Shown: piece after piece, positions 31,472 through 41,443 of the stretch | Numbering within the stretch: position 1 is the stretch's first letter | Layout: every line of letters starts with the position of its first letter | DNA from: an uncultured Algibacter sp. | GTDB taxonomy: Bacteria; Bacteroidota; Bacteroidia; Flavobacteriales; Flavobacteriaceae | Direction of reading: 5' to 3' | DNA: 45,009 nucleotides | Assembly (NCBI RefSeq): GCF_905480415.1 | Contig: NZ_CAJQQI010000017.1 | Location: 1-45,009 of the forward strand | Position numbers and translations under genes: made by a program | Notes under the pieces: generated by a model | What the model was told of the DNA's origin: nothing | What the model saw: only the letters and a program-made list of their open reading frames with translations | The model's database searches: none

Positions 31472-32929
31472 TTACTTACAGATTTGTTTAAGTATATTTT
31501 TTACTAGTAATTCTTTTGTAACTTTAGGAAAGAGTTCTTCAATAATAAAAGCATAGTCTTCGTTGTGTTTTAAGCCGTTTTTAAGATAAAATGTTGCTTT
31601 ATCATGTTCCTTTAAAGTAAAATATGATCCTGCTAAACGATACTCTAATTCAGCACTTTCAGGATAAAAATCAATAGCTTGCTCAAAGTTAGAAATGGCG
31701 GCTTCTAGTTCTCCTAATTTAATTAATAAGTCTCCCCGATCTAACCAAGTATTTAACTCGTAATTACCTAGCTCTAAAGTTTTTTTGTATCCGCGTTCAG
31801 CTTCTTCATAGAACTTTAATCGTTGGTTGATTTGAGCATATAATTTCCAATAAATAACATTTTCAGAATCTATGTTTATAGCTTTATTTATAAAGAAAAG
31901 TGCTCTTTGATAGTCGCTTTTTTTATTATAAAACTTTGTAATAGCAATCCAGCCTTTGTCTAATAAAGGATCTTCATGAACTGTTCTGTCGTAGTACTGA
32001 ATCGCTAAATCGTCATTCCCTAATTTTTCGTGACAGATTCCAATACGCAATAATGCAAAAGAAGTTGGTTCATCTAATTTTAAGGTAATGGTATAGTTTT
32101 CAATGGCATCTTTATAACGCTTAAGTTTTTCTAATACTTTACCACGTTCAAGATATGCTCCAACAAATGTATCATCAGATATGATCGCAAAATCAAAAGA
32201 TGTTAATGCTTTATTATAATCTTTTAAAGTGCAATATTGTTTGCCTAATTGATGCCATGCCACTTCACAGTAAGGGCTTTTATCTAAAAACAGATTTAAA
32301 TAAGATATAGCATCATCATTTTGATTTAAAAATTCAAAGCAGTAAATAATATTATAAAGCGCAGAATAATCATTAGTGTCAGACTCTAAACATTTAATGA
32401 AATAAGTTTTAGCATCTTCATACTTATCTAGAAATAAATATTCCATGCCAATAAGTGAATATATATCTACAACATCATCAGTAAGTTCTAAAGCTTTTTT
32501 AAGTACATCTATGGCTTGCTCATGATTATCTTTCTTCGAAAAAATATTAGCTTTCTGAATGTATATTTCCTCATTCATAGGATTAATAACATACAATTCA
32601 TTTAAGAGTTTATCAGCTTCAGAAAGTTTGTCTTCAAAGACATAAATTTCTACTTTAAAAAGTTTTAAATTAATAGAAGTTGGATGCTGATCTAAACCTA
32701 ATTTAATCGCTTTTTTAGCTAAGGCTATTTTACCTTGATTTAGGTAATGGTGAATAATGTTTTCGAATTCTTCTGAATCGAAGAATAAAACATGATTTGT
32801 TTTTAACATCGATTCAAACTTGGTAAGAGGCAAATTGTTGTTGTCATTATGACTAAACTCCATAAGCACATTTGTAAGTTTATACTTGACTAAATTTAAG
32901 CTTCTATTTGCTTTTTTACTGAAGATCAA
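31472..32929 (-). CDS. Tetratricopeptide-repeat protein
   Basis: Serial TPR units, e.g. EQAIDVLKKALELTDDVVDIYSLIGMEYLFLDKYEDAKTYFIKCLESDTNDYSALYNIIYCFEFL. Confidence 0.92.
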   Translation of the reverse strand: MIFSKKANRSLNLVKYKLTNVLMEFSHNDNNNLPLTKFESMLKTNHVLFFDSEEFENIIHHYLNQGKIALAKKAIKLGLDQHPTSINLKLFKVEIYVFEDKLSEADKLLNELYVINPMNEEIYIQKANIFSKKDNHEQAIDVLKKALELTDDVVDIYSLIGMEYLFLDKYEDAKTYFIKCLESDTNDYSALYNIIYCFEFLNQNDDAISYLNLFLDKSPYCEVAWHQLGKQYCTLKDYNKALTSFDFAIISDDTFVGAYLERGKVLEKLKRYKDAIENYTITLKLDEPTSFALLRIGICHEKLGNDDLAIQYYDRTVHEDPLLDKGWIAITKFYNKKSDYQRALFFINKAINIDSENVIYWKLYAQINQRLKFYEEAERGYKKTLELGNYELNTWLDRGDLLIKLGELEAAISNFEQAIDFYPESAELEYRLAGSYFTLKEHDKATFYLKNGLKHNEDYAFIIEELFPKVTKELLVKNILKQICK

Positions 32930-33018
32930 ACAATTGTTTTTAACAAAGTAATCAACATATGTATATTTATGAAGATTTAAGTTGCTATTGTGTTGATTTC
33001 AAGTATTTTGAATAGGTG

Positions 33019-34203
33019 TTAGTTATGTAGTATTTCGTCTAAAATGGCAATAATTATCTGACACCCTTCGATGATTTCGACATTTGAGATGTTTAAAGGC
33101 GGTGTTATCCTTACTGCTTTGGGTTCAAAAAGCAACCAAAAAAGTATTAAACCACGGTTTTGAGATTTAAGAATTAAAGAATTTGTTATAGTTTCAGAGG
33201 AAGTAATAATAGCAAGCATAAGTCCTCTACCTCTTATTTCAGAAATTAAAGGATGTACGAGATGCTTTCTAAAAAGTTCTTCCTTTTCTAGAGCTTCTTG
33301 CATTAAATTACTTTCGGTAATTTCTTTTAGAGTCGCTAATGCCGATGCAGCAATAACTGGGTGTCCACCAAAGGTTGTTATATGCCCTAGCTTAGGATTG
33401 TCTTGAAGTACATTCATTAATTTACTAGATGCCGTAAAAGCACCAATAGGCATGCCGCCTCCTAAACCTTTACCTGTAACTAAAATATCTGGTAGGCAGT
33501 TGTAGTTTTCAAAACCAAAAAGTTTGCCAGTACGTCCCATACCTGGTTGTATTTCATCCAAAATTAAAAGCGCTCCAACTTTATGGCACTGATTTTGAAC
33601 TTTTTCTAAATAGTCATCCTTTGGTTCAATAAACCCAGCACCACCTTGTATAGTTTCTAAAATAACACAAGCCGTTCTAGTTGTTATTTGATCTAAATCT
33701 TCTTCACTATTAAAGCTAATGAATTTAACATCTGGCAAAAGTGGTCTGAATGCTTGTTTTCGTTCTTCATACCCCATGATGCTTAAAGCCCCCATAGTAC
33801 TGCCATGATATGCTTTGTTAGCGGCAATAATTTCACTTCTTCCTGTTGCTCTTTTGGCTAACTTTAATGCGCCTTCAATAGCTTCGGTTCCAGAATTAGT
33901 TAAATACGTTTTTTCTAATGATTCGGGCAGATGTTTTGCTAATAGCTTTGTAAGTTCAACAGCTGGTTTTTGAATGTATTCGCCATAAACCATAACATGC
34001 ATATAGCTATCTAGCTGATTCTTTATGGCACTTATAACTTTTGGATGATTGTGACCTAAAGGACAAGCTGAAACTCCTGCAACAAAATCTAAATATCTTT
34101 TTTTGTTGGTATCAAATATGTATACCCCTTTTGCATGAGAAATTTCCATAGCCAAAGGATGTGGTGTAGTTTGAGCTTGGTATTTAAAAAAATCAGCCTT
34201 CAT
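33019..34203 (-). CDS. Class III (aspartate aminotransferase family) aminotransferase
   Basis: YLTNSGTEAIEGALKLAKRATGR, YHGSTMGALSIMGYEERK, LILDEIQPGMGRTGKLFGFE, LVTGKGLGGGMPIGAF. Confidence 0.93.
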   Translation of the reverse strand: MKADFFKYQAQTTPHPLAMEISHAKGVYIFDTNKKRYLDFVAGVSACPLGHNHPKVISAIKNQLDSYMHVMVYGEYIQKPAVELTKLLAKHLPESLEKTYLTNSGTEAIEGALKLAKRATGRSEIIAANKAYHGSTMGALSIMGYEERKQAFRPLLPDVKFISFNSEEDLDQITTRTACVILETIQGGAGFIEPKDDYLEKVQNQCHKVGALLILDEIQPGMGRTGKLFGFENYNCLPDILVTGKGLGGGMPIGAFTASSKLMNVLQDNPKLGHITTFGGHPVIAASALATLKEITESNLMQEALEKEELFRKHLVHPLISEIRGRGLMLAIITSSETITNSLILKSQNRGLILFWLLFEPKAVRITPPLNISNVEIIEGCQIIIAILDEILHN

Positions 34204-34209
34204 TGTTAA

Positions 34210-36039
34210 CTATTTTTCTGGTAGTGGTTTTTCAAGAAGGAATTTTTTTCGTTTATTTTTTTGAAGTGTTTTATTTTTAGAAACCCCTTTTGCTTTAAAT
34301 GTGTTTTTTGGTAAATTTCTTGAAGCTTTTGAAATGGTACCTTTTTTAATTTTTGCCTTGGTATCAGCTTTCTTAATTCTTTTAATTAAAGTTTCGTCAA
34401 CAAAATCTTCTTGTGGTATGTAATCATCCAAACCTTTAATTATTGGTAACTCTAAAGGCGGATCATCTTTAAATAAATCGTCAACACTTCTTGGTCGTTC
34501 TTCTTCTCGCCAATCAAAACCTTTAAGAATTCTTTCTTTTTCTGGGAATTTAGATTCAGGATATAAATTCCCGTCAATTTGATTATATCTCGTATATTCA
34601 TCAATATCTCCATCGTCAAATAAAATGGTAATGCTACCAGATTTTGACTTATCAATACCAATAAGTTCTTGTTTGTCATTTCTAGCATAGAAAATAGATT
34701 CTGCATTTTTGGTAACATCAACTTGCTTTAATCGATTTTCTTCATCAAATAATCCAACTAACCGTTTACCAGAAATTTGATTATATCCGTTTTTACTGAT
34801 GGTGTCCTTGCTGATAATAAAAGCATTATCAAAAACAAGAAGTGAGTCAATTTTTTCTGTTTCTTTATTAGATAGTAAATGAATAGTATCACCTGTCATT
34901 TGATTTCCTAAATTCCAAAGAATGGGTTTTTGTATAACAGAAAACTTATCTCCCGAAGATAAAGCTGGAAGATTTAATAATTTAGTGACACCTGTATTTT
35001 GATCTGAATGAATTGAGTCTGATTTACCGCTTAAATCCCTTTTAAAAATTTTAGCATTATAATATGCTTTAATAATACGGTTGTCTGTCTTACCAGTAAC
35101 CATAATCTTGTCAGCGTGTATATAAACAGAATCTTTCTCTTGAACAGTTATAGCCAAAGCGCGTTTTGTAATAAATAAAGAGTCTTTTTCCTTAAACACT
35201 TCAGCGTAATGCCCTTTTACAACACTATTGTTTATTGTGTCTGTTACTGTTATATTATTTGTTGCTGAAGCAAAACTTGAATTGTTATCAAAGTATAAAC
35301 TATCACCCTCAACAATTCTATTGTCATAATCAATTCTTGCTTTTTTAAGTGCATAACCAATTTTGTTTTCAGTATCATAAAACCCTTTTTCGCAATATGT
35401 TTTACTAGTTTCTGTGGTTATCGTTGAAGGGCCAAAAAGATAAGCATAACCAGTATCAGAATAAAAATCAAAGTAATTTGAATTTATTGTAGTTTCATCA
35501 CTTACTAACACCACGTCTTCAACAAACTGATATTTTTTAAGATTCATGTAATACCTTCCTATCATACTAGTAATTGTGCCAGATGAATCTTTTACAACAT
35601 TACCACCACTTCTATAATAGGCTTGTTCTTTAGCTCGGTCAAAGTATAGGGTATCAGAAGAAATAGTCGAATTTTGGTCTTTCATAACGACATCGCCACT
35701 TGCAAAAGCAAATTCAGTAATGCCACTATATTCAATGTATTTTGAAGTCATGTTTATAGTATCACCTTGCTTTAAGATGACATTTCCATAAGCTTCAATG
35801 AAATTTTCTTTACTATAATGTATGGCTTTGTCGCACCACAAGTTTGCGCCACCATGTTCAATATGAACTTGTTCGGCATCATCTCGAGTTAATATTTTGG
35901 CTCCAGGGTAATTCTCTTCATCAATAGTTAATTTACCAGCATATTCAATTTGAATTTGCTTTTTTGATTGCGCATTTAAATCAATAGTTGATACAAAACC
36001 AATTAACAGAATAAAAAATAGAGCTTGTAGTTTGTTCAA
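34210..36039 (-). CDS. OstA-like (LptA/OstA domain) exported protein with basic C-terminal tail
   Basis: Signal peptide; beta-jellyroll repeats VHIEHGGANLWCDKAIHYSKENFIEAYGNVILKQGDTINMTSKYIEYSG..., typical of OstA/LptA-type proteins. Confidence 0.82.
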   Translation of the reverse strand: MNKLQALFFILLIGFVSTIDLNAQSKKQIQIEYAGKLTIDEENYPGAKILTRDDAEQVHIEHGGANLWCDKAIHYSKENFIEAYGNVILKQGDTINMTSKYIEYSGITEFAFASGDVVMKDQNSTISSDTLYFDRAKEQAYYRSGGNVVKDSSGTITSMIGRYYMNLKKYQFVEDVVLVSDETTINSNYFDFYSDTGYAYLFGPSTITTETSKTYCEKGFYDTENKIGYALKKARIDYDNRIVEGDSLYFDNNSSFASATNNITVTDTINNSVVKGHYAEVFKEKDSLFITKRALAITVQEKDSVYIHADKIMVTGKTDNRIIKAYYNAKIFKRDLSGKSDSIHSDQNTGVTKLLNLPALSSGDKFSVIQKPILWNLGNQMTGDTIHLLSNKETEKIDSLLVFDNAFIISKDTISKNGYNQISGKRLVGLFDEENRLKQVDVTKNAESIFYARNDKQELIGIDKSKSGSITILFDDGDIDEYTRYNQIDGNLYPESKFPEKERILKGFDWREEERPRSVDDLFKDDPPLELPIIKGLDDYIPQEDFVDETLIKRIKKADTKAKIKKGTISKASRNLPKNTFKAKGVSKNKTLQKNKRKKFLLEKPLPEK

Positions 36040-36097
36040 AATGTAAAAAGTTTGTCGTAAAAATAACGATAATTATAATGTATAATTGTTTTCAAAC

Positions 36098-36131
36098 AAA
36101 AAACGCTCCAAAATATTTTGAAGCGTTTTTT
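36098..36131 (-). terminator. Palindromic terminator downstream of purA (possibly bidirectional)
   Basis: AAACGCTCCAAAATATTTTGAAGCGTTT near-perfect hairpin with flanking A and T runs, just 3' of purA. Confidence 0.75.
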
Positions 36132-36153
36132 TATTCCTTGAATTTCAAGAAAA

Positions 36154-37431
36154 TCAATTATTCCTAAAAATAGTCTGTTTTCTGTCTGGTCCAACAGATA
36201 CTATGGTTATAGGGATTTCTAATTCTTTTTCTAAAAACTCAATGTATTCATTTAATGTTTTTGGTAATTGTGACGCTTCAGACATTTCAGTTAAGTCTTC
36301 ATTCCAACCACTAAAATCAGAATAGATAGGTTCTACATTTTGAGGTTCAATATTGTATGGTAAATGAGAAATAACTTCACCTTTGTATTTATAAGCGGTA
36401 CAAACTTTCAAGGTTTTAAAACCAGAAAGTACGTCGCCTTTCATCATCATAAGTTGGGTAACACCATTTACTTGACACGCATATTTTAAAGCTACTAAAT
36501 CTAACCAACCGCAACGTCTTGGGCGACCTGTAGTAGCACCAAATTCATTGCCAATCTTAGCCATCATTTCACCATCTTTATCAAATAACTCCGTAGGGAA
36601 CGGGCCAGAACCAACACGAGTTGTATATGCTTTAAAAATTCCAAATACATCTCCAATTTGATTTGGCGCAACACCTAAACCAGTGCATGCACCAGCTGCT
36701 GTTGTATTACTAGATGTGACAAATGGATAAGTTCCAAAATCAATATCTAATAAAGAACCTTGAGCGCCTTCTGCTAAAATAGTTTGTCCAGATTTTTGTG
36801 CTTGATAAATGTATTCTTCTGAATCAATAAATTTTAAAGATTTTAAAACCTTCACTGCTTTAAAGAATTCTTCTTCTAATTCTTTTAAATCATATTCAAT
36901 TTCTACATTATAAAAAGCAATCATAGATTCATGCTTATTAGCGAGAGCTCTATATTTTTCTTTCCAATCACTTAATTCTAAATCACCTACACGAATACCG
37001 TTTCTTCCGGTTTTATCCATGTATGTTGGTCCAATTCCTTTTAGAGTAGAACCAATTTTAGCTTTTCCTTTTGAAGCTTCACTAGCAGCATCAAGCAATC
37101 TGTGAGTTGGTAAAATAATATGTGCTTTTCTAGAAATCATTAAAGATTTTCTATAATCTACATCCTGTTCTTCTAATTTATCAAGTTCACCTTTAAAAAT
37201 CACTGGATCAATTACTACACCGTTACCTACTAAATTAGTAGCATCATCATGAAAAATCCCTGAAGGAATTGTGTGTAACACATGTTTTCTGCCATTAAAA
37301 ACTAAGGTGTGTCCTGCATTTGGACCACCCTGAAAACGTGCTATAATATTATAGTTTGAGGTTAGTACGTCAACAATTTTTCCTTTGCCTTCGTCTCCCC
37401 ATTGTAGTCCTAGTAGTAAATCTACTGCCAT
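36154..37431 (-). CDS. purA: Adenylosuccinate synthase
   Basis: LLLGLQWGDEGKGKIVDVL, FQGGPNAGHTLV, GIGPTYMDKTGRNGIRVGDL, EGAQGSLLDIDFGTYPFVTSSNT, TTGRPRRCGWLDL. Confidence 0.97.
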   Translation of the reverse strand: MAVDLLLGLQWGDEGKGKIVDVLTSNYNIIARFQGGPNAGHTLVFNGRKHVLHTIPSGIFHDDATNLVGNGVVIDPVIFKGELDKLEEQDVDYRKSLMISRKAHIILPTHRLLDAASEASKGKAKIGSTLKGIGPTYMDKTGRNGIRVGDLELSDWKEKYRALANKHESMIAFYNVEIEYDLKELEEEFFKAVKVLKSLKFIDSEEYIYQAQKSGQTILAEGAQGSLLDIDFGTYPFVTSSNTTAAGACTGLGVAPNQIGDVFGIFKAYTTRVGSGPFPTELFDKDGEMMAKIGNEFGATTGRPRRCGWLDLVALKYACQVNGVTQLMMMKGDVLSGFKTLKVCTAYKYKGEVISHLPYNIEPQNVEPIYSDFSGWNEDLTEMSEASQLPKTLNEYIEFLEKELEIPITIVSVGPDRKQTIFRNN

Positions 37432-37440
37432 TGTAAAAAA

Positions 37441-37899
37441 TTAGTTATTAGTTGTTGATTTTCTATTTCCGTAAAAATAGAGTGAGTGGTTATTTATTTC
37501 AATATCGAAAACTTCTTCGATTGTTTTTTTTATAGATTGAATTCGTGGGTCGCAAAACTCAATAACTTCCCCTGTATCAGTAAGAATAACGTGATCGTGC
37601 TGTCTATCAAAATATGACTTTTCATAGTGTGCCTGATTTTTTCCAAATTGGTGTTTTCTAACCAATTTACATTCTAAAAGTAGTTCTATAGTGTTGTAAA
37701 GCGTTGCACGAGATACACGATATTTTTTGTTTTTCATACTAAGATATAGGGATTCTATATCAAAATGCTCGGTATTATTATAGATTTCCTGAAGTATGGC
37801 GTAGCGTTCGGGTGTTTTGCGGTGCCCGTTGCTTTCTAAAAAGCTGGTAAATACGCTTTTAACAATCTCTTGATTTTTTGAATCTGCCTTTCCGTCCAT
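37441..37899 (-). CDS. Fur-family transcriptional regulator
   Basis: [57 protein letters not shown]...[19 protein letters not shown]. Confidence 0.92.
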   Translation of the reverse strand: MDGKADSKNQEIVKSVFTSFLESNGHRKTPERYAILQEIYNNTEHFDIESLYLSMKNKKYRVSRATLYNTIELLLECKLVRKHQFGKNQAHYEKSYFDRQHDHVILTDTGEVIEFCDPRIQSIKKTIEEVFDIEINNHSLYFYGNRKSTTNN

Positions 37900-38078
37900 A
37901 ATTGCATCGCAAATTTACACTTTTATATCAAAAGAATATATAAAACAATCTAAAATAATTTGGAATATATTTTTATGTATTTAGGTAAAAATCACAGTTA
38001 TAATAAAACTTATTACTAGAGATTTAACATCAAGACAGGCCTGAAGAAAGTCATTGTTAGCCTATTATATATTTTTTC

Positions 38079-40304
38079 TTATACTCTTCTTACTTTATCG
38101 ATACCATTAATTTTTTTAAGTTTATCTAAAAGCTTCTTTATTATAGTGTTGTTCTTAACAACCACATTAATTTTTCCAGAAAAAAGCCCGTCATTACTTT
38201 CAAAACTTATGCTTTTCATGTTTACAAGCATGTTTTCCGAAATAATGTTGGTAATATCGTTTACTAAACCAATATGGTCTATTCCTGTAATTTCAATTTT
38301 CACAAAAAACTCTTGTTGTGTAGAATCTATCCATTTTGCAGGCATGATTCTGTAAGCATAATTAGATTGCAAACTTACCGCATTAGGGCAATTCTTTTTA
38401 TGAACTTTAATGCCTTCATTTACCGTTAAAAAACCAAATACACTATCACCAGGTATGGGGTTGCAACAATTAGCCAGTTTATAATCTAGTTTTTCTTCTT
38501 CTTTACTAAAAACAAGAGAATCATATTTTAAAGTAACTTCTTGTTTTCCTAAATCCTCTTTTGTTACAGTTTGTTTCCTGGATATTTTATTCTTGATATA
38601 ACTCATTAAAACATTACCTCTTGAAGAAGCATAATTTTTTAACATGATATTATCAATAGAGCCAATTCCAATTCTATAAAATAAATCTAGACTGGTTTTT
38701 AGTTTGAAATAATTAACCATTTTATTAATGGTTTTTTCATCAAGCGTAATTTTTAGTTGTTTTAATTTACGACGAAGAATCTCTTTTCCATCTTCTCCAA
38801 TACGTTTTTTATCTTCTTTAAGGGCTGATTTTATTTTACTTCTCGCTCGAGCGGTAGTCGTATAATCTAACCAGTTCGGGTTTGGTTTTACGCTTTCAGA
38901 AGTCATAATATCCACCTGGTCACCACTTTTTAACGCATGACTTAATGGTTTTAGCTTGCCATTAACTTTGGCACCTCGCGTTTTTAAACCAACTTCGGTG
39001 TGAATACTGAAAGCAAAATCAAGCGCTGTAGCTCCTTTTGGGAGCGATTTTAAATCTCCACCGGGTGTAAATACAAATATTTCTTTGGAGTATAGGTTTA
39101 ATTTAAACTCTTCAACAAAATCAACAGCGTTCATGTCTGATCCTTCAAGCGCTTCTTGCAGTCTATTAATCCAGCTTTCTAGATTATCTTCTTTTTCGCT
39201 GACTTGCTTGTATTTGTAGTGTGCTGCATAGCCTTTTTCTGCTATTTCATGCATCTTTTCACTGCGTATTTGAACCTCAACCCATCTGCCTTTTGGGCCC
39301 ATTACTGTAATATGTAAAGCTTCATAACCTGTAGATTTCGGAGAGGATATCCAATCTCGTAATCTAATTGGGTTTGGTCTAAAATGATCTGTTACAATTG
39401 AATAAATTTTCCAAGCTATGAATTTCTCATTTTGAGGGTCTGAATCGCTTTTGTAAATAATTCGAATAGCAAACTTATCGTAAACTTCATCAAAAGAAAC
39501 TCCTTGATCTATCATTTTTTTTCGAATTGAAAAAATAGATTTTGGTCTCCCTGTTATAGTGTAACTGAGATTCTCTTTGTCGAGTGAGTTTTTTATAACA
39601 TCACTAAATTGGACAATGTAATTATCTTGTTCTTCTTTGCTTTCCTTTATCTTGTCAAAAATATCTTTGTAAACATCAGGTTCAGTATATTTTAAACCTA
39701 AATCTTCAAGTTCACTTTTTATATTGTAAAGTCCAATCCTATGGGCTAAAGGGGCATAAATATATAACGTTTCAGATGCGATTTTAATCTGTTTATCAGG
39801 GCGCATCGAGTCCATGGTTTGCATATTATGGAGTCTGTCTGCAATTTTGATAATAATTACCCTAACATCATCATTAAGTGTTAGAAGCATTTTACGGAAG
39901 TTCTCTGCTTGTAAAGACACGTCCATATCCTTTTCCTTACTTAAGGATGATATTTTTGTAAGCCCATCAACAATAGTTGCAATGGTTTTACCAAAGCGTT
40001 TTTCAATGTCCTTTATTTCATAATCAGGGCTATCTTCAACCACATCATGAAGCAGAGCAGCTGCGATAGACGTCGCATCTAAACCAATTTCTTGAGCCAC
40101 AATTTTAGCAACAGCTAATGGATGGAAAATATAAGCTTCTCCAGATTTTCTGCGTTGGTCTTTGTGACCGTCTAAAGCAACTTCAAAAGCACTGCGGATT
40201 AATTTTATGTCTTCTTTTGAAAGCGTGGTGTAACTTACCTTTAGTAATTCCTTGTAGGCTTGAGTAATGGCTGCATTCTCTTTTTCTATAGCTTCCTCTG
40301 TCAT
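38079..40304 (-). CDS. Bifunctional (p)ppGpp synthetase/hydrolase (RelA/SpoT)
   Basis: HD domain FHPLAVAKIVAQEIGLDATSIAAALLHDVVEDSPDY, synthetase RLRDWISSPKSTGYEALHITVMGPKGRWVEVQIRSEKMHEIAEKGYAAH, TGS and ACT regions. Confidence 0.96.
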   Translation of the reverse strand: MTEEAIEKENAAITQAYKELLKVSYTTLSKEDIKLIRSAFEVALDGHKDQRRKSGEAYIFHPLAVAKIVAQEIGLDATSIAAALLHDVVEDSPDYEIKDIEKRFGKTIATIVDGLTKISSLSKEKDMDVSLQAENFRKMLLTLNDDVRVIIIKIADRLHNMQTMDSMRPDKQIKIASETLYIYAPLAHRIGLYNIKSELEDLGLKYTEPDVYKDIFDKIKESKEEQDNYIVQFSDVIKNSLDKENLSYTITGRPKSIFSIRKKMIDQGVSFDEVYDKFAIRIIYKSDSDPQNEKFIAWKIYSIVTDHFRPNPIRLRDWISSPKSTGYEALHITVMGPKGRWVEVQIRSEKMHEIAEKGYAAHYKYKQVSEKEDNLESWINRLQEALEGSDMNAVDFVEEFKLNLYSKEIFVFTPGGDLKSLPKGATALDFAFSIHTEVGLKTRGAKVNGKLKPLSHALKSGDQVDIMTSESVKPNPNWLDYTTTARARSKIKSALKEDKKRIGEDGKEILRRKLKQLKITLDEKTINKMVNYFKLKTSLDLFYRIGIGSIDNIMLKNYASSRGNVLMSYIKNKISRKQTVTKEDLGKQEVTLKYDSLVFSKEEEKLDYKLANCCNPIPGDSVFGFLTVNEGIKVHKKNCPNAVSLQSNYAYRIMPAKWIDSTQQEFFVKIEITGIDHIGLVNDITNIISENMLVNMKSISFESNDGLFSGKINVVVKNNTIIKKLLDKLKKINGIDKVRRV

Positions 40305-40360
40305 AGATTAAAAGTAACACAAAGAATATTAACAGCCAACCTGATTTTTATTTTTTATTA

Positions 40361-40948
40361 CTAAATTTTTGTTTGAATAGTTTTTAAGAAATCAACCAAT
40401 TTCGAAACAGCTTTTCCTCGATGTCCTATTTTATTTTTTAAGTTTAATTCCATTTCAGCAAATGTCATATCATAATCATTTGGTTTAAAAATAGGATCGT
40501 AACCAAAACCTTTTTTGCCATGTTTAGTTTTAGTAATGCTTCCTTTGCAAATTCCATTAAACGTTTGAAATTTATTGTTTAAGTGAAGCGCAACTACTGT
40601 TTTAAATTGAGCGTTTCTGTTTTCGGTATTAGCCAATTCATCTAATAATTTATTCATGTTGTCATGGGTGTCACGCTGCTCACCGGCATAACGAGCAGAA
40701 TATACACCAGGAGCACCATTTAATGCTTCAACTTCAAGACCCGTGTCATCTGCAAAACAATCATAACCATAATATTTTTTTATGTATTCCGCTTTTTGAA
40801 TAGCGTTTCCTTCAATAGTATTTTGTGTCTCAGGAATGTCCTCAAAACAGCCAATATCTTTTAGACTAATCAGCTTAATGCTTGATGGGATTAATGCCTG
40901 AACTTCTTTCAGTTTATTTAAGTTGTTAGTTGCAAAAACGAGATCCAT
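40361..40948 (-). CDS. rdgB: Non-canonical purine NTP pyrophosphatase (RdgB/HAM1)
   Basis: [72 protein letters not shown]. Confidence 0.95.
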   Translation of the reverse strand: MDLVFATNNLNKLKEVQALIPSSIKLISLKDIGCFEDIPETQNTIEGNAIQKAEYIKKYYGYDCFADDTGLEVEALNGAPGVYSARYAGEQRDTHDNMNKLLDELANTENRNAQFKTVVALHLNNKFQTFNGICKGSITKTKHGKKGFGYDPIFKPNDYDMTFAEMELNLKNKIGHRGKAVSKLVDFLKTIQTKI

Positions 40949-41117
40949 ATATTTATAATTTGTAATTTCAAAAGTACTGTTAATTGATTTTAAATGAAAT
41001 AGAAGATATTTAATTTTAAAAAGAAAAAATTATCATCATTTTATGATTTTTGTTACTTTTAGTTATTCAAAAAACTTGTATATTAGGATAGAATTTAAAA
41101 ATTAAAAGAGAACGAAT

Positions 41118-41417
41118 ATGACAGTAAACATTCAATACGTAGGTGTCGATGTAAGTGATACACTTTCAGCTTTCACAAAAGAGAAATTAGAAAAATTGTT
41201 TAACAGATATGAGTTTTTAATAAATGCCTCGGTAAACTTTAAGCAAGATGAAAAAGATCATAATGATGGCAAAATTTGTAATATAGAATTGAGTTTACCT
41301 GGACCAAGAATTTTTGCGACTGCAAATGAGCGTAACTTTGAAGTGTCAGTTAGAGAAACGATAAGTGATTTAGATCGTCAACTTAAAAAACGTAAACAAG
41401 TTTATAAAACGCATTAA
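41118..41417 (+). CDS. HPF/RaiA-family ribosome hibernation factor (short form)
   Basis: 99 aa, MTVNIQYVGVDVSDTLSAFTKEKLEKLFNRYEFLINASVNFKQDEKDHNDGKICNIELSLPGPRIFATANERNFEVSVRETISDLDRQLKKRK. Confidence 0.9.
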   Translation: MTVNIQYVGVDVSDTLSAFTKEKLEKLFNRYEFLINASVNFKQDEKDHNDGKICNIELSLPGPRIFATANERNFEVSVRETISDLDRQLKKRKQVYKTH

Positions 41418-41443
41418 AATAGCCATAAAGTTTCATATATAAA

